DNA from: Symbiodinium natans
Lineage: Eukaryota > Sar > Dinophyceae > Suessiales > Symbiodiniaceae
DNA length: 64,000 bases
Direction of reading: 5' to 3'
Assembly (NCBI GenBank): GCA_905221605.1
Contig: CAJNDS010002804.1
Span: 64,001-128,000 of the forward strand
Shown here piece by piece: positions 57,493-64,000 of the stretch (the stretch's first letter is position 1; each line of letters opens with the position of its first letter). The notes under the pieces are model-generated. The model searched no databases. It was not told where the DNA came from and saw only the letters and a list, made by a program, of their open reading frames with translations. The position numbers and the translations under genes were made by a program.

Positions 57493-58094
57493 GTGCGTTA
57501 TCGAACATGCGACGGCTTGCATCGCCCGAAATGATGGGTTGGAAAGCAGTTTTGCGTTCGTTCCTGTTTTCATTTGATGCGGCAAAGCATCTGCAGTGCC
57601 AGGCTTGTTTTTTGGTACTTTATTTGTCATGTGTGCATTGCTTTCAGCGCGTTGTGTGTTCTGAAGACAGGATCAGACCTACATACCGGGTGTTCCGTTG
57701 TTGTATATGGAGGTTGGCATGTCAAGGTTTGACGAACCTTCAAAATTCGCTTCAACACCCGCTTGCAAACATTTATTTCTTTATTGTGGTGATGTGAAAC
57801 AGATTGTCAAAAGCGAGCTGTCATGTTGGTAAACGTGGTTGCAAAGAGGGACATTGTGGCGCTACTTGGCTCCAGGTGGTCTTCGTTCAATCAATCTTAA
57901 ACGCCCAGGCATGCATGTGTATAGATTCGGGTGTGAAAGTGGGAACAAGATTGGAAGTTCTTCATGCATTCAGCGCATCTTTCTGCCAGCAGTACCAAAG
58001 CATGCATGAGAATGCACCAGCCGTTCTTCAAGGAGGCATGGCAATCAAAATGGCCGACGTGTGGTTTGTCATGTGTTGAATTCTGGCATGACAG

Positions 58095-58186
58095 GTGGCA
58101 TCCTGGGCCGGTTTGAGAACGTTCGGGTGAAAAAAAGTGCCAAGAAGACCGTCACTTGCGATGCTGGTGACCAAGCGGGAGTTGAG
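58095..58186 (+). CDS. Internal exon of plus-strand gene A
   Basis: Bounded by acceptor GCATGACAG and a perfect donor GAG|GTAAGG. It encodes GILGRFENVRVKKSAKKTVT and then CDAGDQAGVE. The intron to 58250 (63 bp) is phase 0 on both sides. Too short to be found as a stand-alone ORF. Confidence 0.65.
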
Positions 58187-58249
58187 GTAAGGCAGGTTCC
58201 CAATCAGAAGGCAGGTTGTTAATCAGAAGGAGGCGTGCAGTTGTCACAG

Positions 58250-58521
58250 CATTTTTGCATGAATGCAGTCCGAGAGAGGGTTTGTCAGTGTTTCAAAGTT
58301 GGACCTTCAAAAGTGTCACTAGGTTTATGTGGTGTTGACGATTCAATTGGTTGGCCTGTAACTTTCGATTCGTGGCATGTTCACGCTGTGCTTCCAGATC
58401 ATGCTGAGCTTGAAAGGGCCTTGTTGACGGCAGATCGGCATAAGGCTGCGACGCCCGAGTACTTGCGCCACGATTTTTTGAAGCCACAGCCCTTGGCTCG
58501 GCTTTACCACCCCTGGCCTTG
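58250..58521 (+). CDS. Internal exon of plus-strand gene A
   Basis: Between acceptor GTTGTCACAG and donor CCTTG|GTGCTA; 90 codons plus two bases. Reads HFCMNAVRERVCQCFKVGPS, then GWPVTFDSWHVHAVLPDHAE and LERALLTADRHKAATPEYLR. Joins the next exon in phase across a 35-bp intron, which is very short and should be checked against transcripts. Confidence 0.65.
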
Positions 58522-58556
58522 GTGCTAACATTCCCGTACGGGTGCGTTCCGTGCAG

Positions 58557-58716
58557 TTTGGGCTCTTCCTTTGCAAGGATAGATGAAACAGTGGAATGGA
58601 ATCTTCTGGCAAGCCCAAGGCATCTGCCCATCGAGCGTGTTGATGAAGAAGCCAACTTCATTGCCACATCGAACATTAACGAGACCCGTTTCCACAAGGC
58701 AGGCGATGTTCGTCAG
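58557..58716 (+). CDS. Internal exon of plus-strand gene A
   Basis: Follows acceptor TTCCGTGCAG and ends CGTCAG|GTGCAA. Reads LGSSFARIDETVEWNLLASP, then HLPIERVDEEANFIATSNIN and ETRFHKAGDVRQ. Three consecutive exons (58095, 58250, 58557) keep one open frame, the best internal support for this gene model. Confidence 0.65.
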
Positions 58717-58766
58717 GTGCAACGTTCTTTGAGAACTTAGCTTGCCGACGCTGGCTGTACGTAGGG

Positions 58767-59120
58767 TTTCCACCGCCGACACCAGCAGAACCCTCAGTGG
58801 AGAAGCTCAGGGTTTTGATCACGTTCAGCACTGGAAGACTCAGGGCCGACATTCAGCAAGACGCAGCTCGACTCGAGCACGAAGCCGTCAAACCGGCTTG
58901 TTTTGGAAACAGCTGGAGATATATATATGCTACGCACATGTTGAAAGAGCTTGGGCTTTCAACGGATTTGAGCTTGCTACAGGCGCGAGATTGGGCTCGT
59001 CAGGAGTGCGAGCCCAGACCAGTCGTTTGTTCTGAGCCTTTGCCGGGTACAGCGCAGCTGAACGACATGTCAGCAGGAGCGGGCTGCCGCACAGGTGTCT
59101 GCGGCACAACATGTTCGTGA
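58767..59120 (+). CDS. Last readable exon of plus-strand gene A
   Basis: Open frame to a stop at 59120 reading FPPPTPAEPSVEKLRVLITF, then RLRADIQQDAARLEHEAVKP and ATHMLKELGLSTDLSLLQAR. It probably starts at an acceptor near 58750-58765 (GTACGTAG) in phase 1; this does not match the phase-0 end of the previous exon, so a junction is missing. Helix-rich and unrecognised. Confidence 0.5.
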   Translation, partial: FPPPTPAEPSVEKLRVLITFSTGRLRADIQQDAARLEHEAVKPACFGNSWRYIYATHMLKELGLSTDLSLLQARDWARQECEPRPVVCSEPLPGTAQLNDMSAGAGCRTGVCGTTCS

Positions 59121-60560
59121 CAAGCAGCTTGGACATGAGTTGGACAGTTGTGGCTTGCACACTGCGCTTTCTGAAGAGAGTCCTCAATGATGGCGCAGTT
59201 TGACAAGGTGCACGTTCAACATCCTTACGGGTGAAGGAGTGGGGAGGGAGTGTGAGCTCAGCCCTCAGCCCTGAGCTTCTTGCAGACAGCTGGCCATCAC
59301 CAAATGAGGACTCCAAGCACAGTTTCTCGTCCTTGCGTTGTGGTTAGGTTTCGACATGTTGGGAAGAAGATTGTGAATCCGTACGGCAGCATGCAGGCAT
59401 CTGTGCTCCCAATAGACTGGCAGCGGTGAGATCACTTTTATCCAGTCCTGGCTGAGCTGGTCGGCGAAAAAATGCTTTGACATGGAACTGACCAGGCCAC
59501 TTTTGCAGAGCACGACCGAGAAGAGCGACACCGAGTAAAAAACTCCAAGCACCGCTTCTTCGAGCATCCCGCTCCCGAGAAGCAGGCTGAAGTCCGAACA
59601 GTTTGAAAGCATCAGATTCCTTTAGACTCTTTACTTCAGCCATGTTCGACTTTTCAGCTTTGACCTTGCTCTCGAGACCAGGTGCGAGCAGCCAATCTAT
59701 TTAACGAAGGTCTGCAAACAGTGCGAGAATCTGCTGTTCTGGGATATGGCAGGACTGTCAGCTAACAGCTTGAGATTAATTATTTGTTGAGTATTCCTCG
59801 GTGGAGCCACTTGCAGGAGTGGTGTTTCCCGAACAAGGGCTCGCTCGTGCATGCCTCAAGATCTTCCTTTGAAGCTGATTCGGGGTGGACAGGCGCATGG
59901 GCTAAGGTGTGGTGTTGCTGACAACTTCGTGCACTTGCAAGCTCTCCCACCAGAGCCAAATTACGCTGGGTGCTTTGAGACTCGAAGGTCGATGCCGGTA
60001 GCTTCTGCTGCTCAAACCTGCGTTGTGATCTGAGGAAGCGCCGCACAACGGAAACGCGCGACACCCTTAACCCACGACTTGCAGTTGCATCGTGAGAATG
60101 TCTTGTGTGCAATGCTCGCTCCGCTGAGGAGCCAGATTATCTTGGGTTGACCGGCTTTGAGGGCAAGTTTCACCAGGCTGGTGATGCTCCAGTCTTGCAC
60201 CCCGCATTCAAAGCATCAGAGTGTTGAGGGATACTACCGTATAAATATATCGGGACCATGAGGGAATACGGATTATTATAGTGGTGATTATCACCCGTTT
60301 GCAGATTCCCATGCGACTTACCTGGAAGGATGCAGCTCCGGCGCCAGAAACGTCGCGCCTGGCAGTGCTCTTGACTTGACTTGATTTGTGCCGAAGGCGC
60401 AGCTGCATGATGCGATGTGATGCGTACATAAAATCTTGGAAACAGAGTGCGCGCTTGAGAGCCATCGCTTTGTGTTGTTGCTTGATGTGCGCGCCCCTGA
60501 GCACTTGACTTCGGAATGTGACGGTTCGCAGGTTGAAAAGTGTTTAGTTTGATCACCTCG
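59121..60560. other. Spacer between plus-strand genes A and B
   Basis: Frames on both strands are open up to about 130 codons, none with convincing content and splice sites together. Confidence 0.4.
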
Positions 60561-60651
60561 TGATTCATGTCGAAAAAGGAGTCCTACCACGCCCAGTGTG
60601 CTCGATGGTCACTCAGTATTTTTCTTTGTAAGGGCTTTCGCTTTCGGCGCC

Positions 60652-60759
60652 ATGGTGGACCGCATGCCAGTGGAGGAAGGCTGGGTTTATGGCCAGAAGC
60701 CGAAGGAGCCGGAGGCACGGTGCTCTTGCTTCTTGAAGCAGAGGAGATGCAAGGCGTAG
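60652..60759 (+). CDS. Possible first exon of plus-strand gene B
   Basis: The ATG opens MVDRMPVEEGWVYGQKPKEP and runs to a TAG at 60757. The following frame (from about 60742) is shifted by one base, so an indel or a tiny intron lies between them. Confidence 0.45.
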   Translation: MVDRMPVEEGWVYGQKPKEPEARCSCFLKQRRCKA

Positions 60760-60832
60760 CGTCGTAGCGCCGAAAGATCGGCGCTTTGTTAAGGCGCCGC
60801 CGGACCTGGAGAGTCTGTTCGAAGCTGCTGGG
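60742..60832 (+). CDS. Exon of plus-strand gene B
   Basis: Reads DARRSVVAPKDRRFVKAPPD and then LESLFEAAG, ending at donor GGG|GTGCGA in phase 0. It joins the exon at 60920 across an 87-bp intron. Confidence 0.6.
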
Positions 60833-60919
60833 GTGCGACATGGGGCTCTAACAAATGCATCCCATTCATGTGTGATGATGTTGCTGTTGTTGCGGGTTCA
60901 TTTGCGGTGCTGACAGCAG

Positions 60920-60997
60920 GTACCAGACAAACTCACGAATGGACAACCACCTTTTTCTCCAGAATGGTATGCAGGAGCCAAAGATAGGCACCATATT
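60920..60997 (+). CDS. Exon of plus-strand gene B
   Basis: After acceptor CTGACAGCAG it encodes VPDKLTNGQPPFSPEWYAGA and then KDRHHI, ending at a candidate donor ATT|GTGGGC. Phase 0 on both sides. Confidence 0.6.
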
Positions 60998-61120
60998 GTG
61001 GGCTGATGCAAGTCACTTCCGTGTTCGATTTGCAAAGGGCGGCGAGTGCTTTCGCAATGCTGGCAGTTGTTGTTGGCCTCATACACAATATAGACCGACC
61101 GAATGGCTTGCAACAGGCAG

Positions 61121-61227
61121 AGGGTGCGTGATCTGGAGATCGAGCAGATCATGAGCCAGCGCAATGATGTGCGGCATCAATGGGCCGAATTGGCGCTCCC
61201 TGAATGTCTTGTGCTGATGAAGCAGAC
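61121..61227 (+). CDS. Exon of plus-strand gene B
   Basis: After acceptor CAACAGGCAG it encodes RVRDLEIEQIMSQRNDVRHQ and then ELALPECLVLMKQ, ending at donor CAGAC|GTTGAA (phase 2). The next exon begins with the base needed to complete the codon. Strongly helical content. Confidence 0.6.
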
Positions 61228-61268
61228 GTTGAAAAACAAATCAAAAATCTTTTCTTTTAGCCGTTGCG

Positions 61269-61328
61269 CCTGCACGGCAGCAGCCTGCACGGCAGCAGCC
61301 TGCACGGCAGCAGCCTGCACGGCAGCAG
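61269..61328 (+). repeat. 15-bp tandem repeat, four copies
   Basis: Four copies of TGCACGGCAGCAGCC (the last with one change), inside the predicted intron 61228-61404. Confidence 0.9.
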
Positions 61329-61404
61329 CATATTTCGGGGTTTGCTGGCGGGGAGATGTGTGGAACTGGACATGCCATCTTGAGATTTTCGTAGCGGCAT
61401 CAAG

Positions 61405-61447
61405 GCATGCAAAGGAGTTGCTAATTGAAGCCGGAGCAGAGACTTGC
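61405..61447 (+). CDS. Short exon of plus-strand gene B
   Basis: 43 bp after acceptor GGCATCAAG, encoding HAKELLIEAGAETC, ending at a GTTTTC donor. In phase with exons on both sides. The intron before it (61228-61404) carries a four-fold 15-bp tandem repeat. Confidence 0.55.
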
Positions 61448-61506
61448 GTTTTCTTGGTTTTGCACATCTGTGCCAAATCTGGCTTTCTCAGCATGTGGAC
61501 TGCCAG

Positions 61507-61614
61507 ATGTGGACGGACTTGACTATTTGGCGCGACCGAATAGATTACACAGGCGCGCAAGCACTCGCTGTTCCGGCCTTGTCAAAGTCGATACTGCAGT
61601 TGCGCACTGCCTGA
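61507..61614 (+). CDS. Exon of plus-strand gene B, possibly terminal
   Basis: After a pyrimidine-rich acceptor GGACTGCCAG, in phase 0, reads MWTDLTIWRDRIDYTGAQAL and then PALSKSILQLRTA with a TGA. Another frame continues through the same DNA to a stop at 61820 (LADLQALLARTKHERPG, then EEIQEIAARATLAELGW) and also looks coding, so the gene may continue through an unresolved junction. Confidence 0.55.
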   Translation: MWTDLTIWRDRIDYTGAQALAVPALSKSILQLRTA

Positions 61615-61820
61615 CAGCTGCTCTACCGGAACCGCTTGCAGATCTGCAAGCGCTGCTTGCTCGAACCAAGCACGAGCGCCCAGGCCGCTTGAGTCCGGTT
61701 CCTTGTGCTTTTCGTGCATGCATGAGCCCCGTGCCAGATGACGTTGCCCGGTTCGAAGAGATCCAGGAGATTGCTGCTAGAGCAACTCTGGCAGAACTAG
61801 GTTGGCTTTCAAGAAGCTGA
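61615..61820 (+). CDS. Possible terminal exon of plus-strand gene B
   Basis: Frame with LTAALPEPLADLQALLAR and FEEIQEIAARATLAELGWLS before a TGA at 61820. Composition fits a helical C-terminus. The phase to 61507-61614 is not resolved. Confidence 0.45.
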
Positions 61821-62007
61821 AAGTGAGCTGACGCAAGCCTCAGACAAGCAGAATTCGGTTTGTCCGGGTGTCATTTGTCATTGTGGATTTCTCTTTTTGC
61901 GAGTCTTCTGAGGCCGGTGTCCGACAAGTTCAAGTCAGGATGCACTTGGTTGAAGCAAAAGAGCAGATGATGGACATCGAGGCGCCATGACAAGCATCCT
62001 GGAAAAC

Positions 62008-62270
62008 TACTACACCCTAGACCCGAAACCCCAATCCCCACACCCTAGACCTTAAGCCCCTAAACCCTAAACCCCAAACCCCACACCCCAAACCCTAAAC
62101 CCTAAACCCTAAACCCCAAACCCTGAACCCTAAACCCTGAACCCCAAACCCCAAGCCCGCGCGAAGAATCGACTCCCCTTCGCTCGGCTCCGCTCCGTTT
62201 GGGGTTTAGGGTTTACGGTTTAGGGTTTTAGGGTTTAGGGTTTAGGGTTTAGGGTTTAGGGTTTCAAGAA
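62008..62270. repeat. Inverted pair of telomere-like tracts
   Basis: CCCTAAA-type repeats (62008-62158), a spacer of about 42 bp rich in CGCTCGGCTCCGCTCCG, then TTTAGGG-type repeats (62200-62266). The arms can pair into a large hairpin. Confidence 0.9.
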
Positions 62271-62524
62271 CTTACGATGCAACGGGCCACAAGCGCGCAA
62301 GCATCTCCTATAGGGGCTTCGGGTTTTCGGGGTTCAGGCTTCAGGCTTCGAGGTTTAAGCTCAGGATGGTTAAGTGGTTGAGGGTATAGGGTTTAAGGTT
62401 GGTTTAGAGTCCGTGGGTAGTGTGCTAAACCCCCCTCACGGTGGAACGTACCTTGCTGTATTCAATGACGTGAATCGCCCCTGTCAGTCCAGTCAGCTGC
62501 CATGCTGCTTCTAAGACATATCTG

Positions 62525-62626
62525 ATGCAGGGCAAGGTACGCTCGAAGGAAGCGGAGGATGAGGCGGCTGAAAAGGACCTACCTCCTTTTGCGGCAGTGG
62601 CTAGTCATAGAATGTGTGAAATTTGA
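62525..62626 (+). CDS. Small exon or ORF upstream of gene C
   Basis: The ATG opens MQGKVRSKEAEDEAAEKDLP and a few more residues to a TGA. It is charged and protein-like. An internal donor (GCAAG|GTACGC) could shorten it. It may be the first exon of the gene at 62638-63123. Confidence 0.35.
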   Translation: MQGKVRSKEAEDEAAEKDLPPFAAVASHRMCEI

Positions 62627-62637
62627 GTATAGTGCAC

Positions 62638-62710
62638 ATGGTGGGGATAAAGCACATGTGCGAGGATCGGCTGGAAAAGAAGAGGCTGGCAGAGAAGCGT
62701 CTGGGTCTTG
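62638..62710 (+). CDS. First exon of plus-strand gene C
   Basis: The ATG at 62638 (a second at 62656) opens a basic helix HMCEDRLEKKRLAEKRLGL and ends at donor CTTG|GTGAAC in phase 1. A 64-bp intron follows. Confidence 0.6.
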
Positions 62711-62774
62711 GTGAACCAAGCTTTTAGGGATTGCGCAGCGCATATGCTTTCCTGCCAGCTTGGATCTACTGCAG

Positions 62775-62830
62775 GTCGGCGTCGTGCCGAAAGGGTCCTG
62801 AAGCGCAATGAAGCTCTGCTTGCTGGCGAG
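62775..62830 (+). CDS. Second exon of plus-strand gene C
   Basis: After acceptor CTACTGCAG, 56 bp encode RRRAERVLKRNEALLAGE, completing the split codon and ending GAG|GTTTGA in phase 0. Confidence 0.65.
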
Positions 62831-62901
62831 GTTTGAGTGGCTTTTTTGAGCTTTCTCGGCGAAAGCAGTTGGCTGGACTGGCATTGTGTTTGCTTCGGCA
62901 G

Positions 62902-63123
62902 GAGCCTCCGCCTCTAATCGAAGACTCCGAAGAAGAAGGTATCCAGTCTAGAGACGATCCCAAGGCAGGGTCTTGTCAGCTTCTACGGCCTCTGCTTGTG
63001 AGAGTGGTAGTCGAGGATTCGATGCAGGAGCTGTGCGGAACTCAGAGGGGTGTGCGAATTCTTGCGGACTTGAAGTATGTTAAAACTTTTCACAACCATT
63101 GTGGGCGATCTTCCCAAGGATAG
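62902..63123 (+). CDS. Third exon of plus-strand gene C
   Basis: After acceptor CTTCGGCAG, in phase 0, reads EPPPLIEDSEEEGIQSRDDP, then LLVRVVVEDSMQELCGTQRG and a TAG at 63121. The full product is about 117 residues, with a basic helical N-terminus, an acidic linker and a beta-rich end. No family was recognised. The gene may continue through a later donor. Confidence 0.6.
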   Translation, partial: EPPPLIEDSEEEGIQSRDDPKAGSCQLLRPLLVRVVVEDSMQELCGTQRGVRILADLKYVKTFHNHCGRSSQG

Positions 63124-64000
63124 AAGCATCCCCTCAAGGCACGAAGCTGAATGCTTGCCTTGGAGTTGAAGCCTGCACGGACGGGCCATGCGTGTAGCAG
63201 AGAACCATAAGGGGATCTTGGTTGCCTCGCCGACGTCAGGTTTAATATTAGCTGCTGTGCGATGCCTAAGTTAAGGACTGAGCCATCGGGTAGCATTAAT
63301 CACGAAAGCTCTCCCCAAGGAGCTTTTCGTCTCGATGCCCGCAACTTGTTCTGCTGAAGACACAGGGGGTATAGGGGCAAAGGGGAGAGGCGACCCTGTC
63401 AAAAAGTTGGTCCTGCGGGCGAGGCGGGTTTTTGATGGAGCACCGGACATGTGCCAACATGTTGCAAACGGCACATCGACGCTGCCCCGAAAGGCAAGTT
63501 TCTTTCCGATACCAGGCTAGATGCTGCAAGCCAGCACCCTGAACACGTCAAACGGGCACCTGTCACTTTGGGCTTTGGGTACGGCTTGCCCGTGATGATG
63601 AGTGGCAATGCTTGCGTGGGTGTCCTGACATGTGACCGACGCGTCTTCCCCCCGAGTTTCAGGATTGCAGGTCTTGAAGGTGTTCGGAAAAATACTGGCC
63701 CTGCATTGCTAGACTGGGGTTCAGGGTTTAGGGTTTGGGGTTGAGGGTTCGTGGTTCGCCAGGGAACGTTCCTGCTCAAGTGAAGTGAAGTGAAGTGAAG
63801 ATGTTAAAGCTGTAGGGCATGCATGAGAGGGATCAGGGATCTGAAATTCACGAACAACCCAACAGCCCAACAGCCGACGTGCCCTTTCCATGCAGGGATG
63901 CGAACAAGGAGCTCCAGAAGTGAGGATTCTCCAGCGGTTGTTGCCTCAGAAGTTGTAAACAACACGTGCCGCTCTCTCCTTTGCTTCATTTCCTGATGAG
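63124..64000. other. No supported gene
   Basis: Contains a telomere-like tract and a GAAGT pentamer run (63777-63800). Frames of up to 126 codons overlap on both strands and none stands out. Confidence 0.45.
63718..63752 (+). repeat. Short telomere-like tract
   Basis: A few TTTAGGG-like units. Similar small remnants occur near 1-40, 2320-2360, 3440-3475, 14280-14320, 22905-22945, 35830, 40200 and 51600-51850. Confidence 0.75.

Noticed and set aside
1-64000. Relict spliced-leader sequences marking retrocopied genes
   Set aside because: I looked by eye for TTTTGGCTCAAG-like sequence upstream of readable exons and found no convincing copy. A proper search was not possible.

Overview
The window reads as nuclear DNA of a dinoflagellate, most likely a symbiodiniacean-type alga; this is inferred from sequence style, not from a database match. 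The signs are many degenerate TTTAGGG telomere-like tracts inside the sequence, frequent G or C homopolymers, a gene made of 47-residue propeller-type repeats, a ubiquitin-like gene of the kind abundant in these genomes, retroelement debris, and genes cut into short exons by short GT-AG (sometimes possible GC-AG) introns. I see no bacterial-style operons, rRNA or tRNA genes. Most open frames in the window are shadows; I list as exons only those with protein-like content, preferably with a splice site at one or both ends.

Layout. From 1.4 to about 35 kb (perhaps to 40.4 kb), the coding exons I could read lie on the minus strand. The clearest is the class 3 lipase with an N-terminal repeat propeller at 5.3-7.5 kb. 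Exons of unrecognised genes lie near 1.5-2.0, 8.7, 13.8-14.1, 16.3, 17.7-18.0, 19.1-19.4, 20.4-21.6 (coiled-coil rich), 21.9-22.3, 23.9-24.3, 24.9-25.5, 28.2, 29.0-29.5, 30.2-30.6 and 34.5-35.0 kb. A ubiquitin-like/zinc-ribbon exon sits at 26.9-27.4 kb.

From about 35 to 57 kb the window is gene-poor and repeat-rich. It holds a 1.35 kb telomere-like array (41.5-42.9 kb) with inverted flanks, a more AT-rich stretch with several repeat families (45-51 kb), a set of GC-stem/AT-loop hairpins (49.76-50.20 kb), a 70-bp satellite (52.8-53.4 kb), and an RNase H-type retroelement remnant interrupted by a CGAAAG minisatellite (54.7-55.9 kb).

From 57 kb to the end the readable exons switch to the plus strand. 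Three multi-exon genes (57.0-59.1, 60.6-61.6 and 62.5-63.1 kb) have several phase-consistent introns of 35-180 bp. The window therefore looks like a divergent strand switch between two unidirectional gene arrays. None of the plus-strand products could be named. Because most exons were found by reading splice sites by eye, boundaries are approximate unless stated as phase-checked, and exons certainly remain unlisted.
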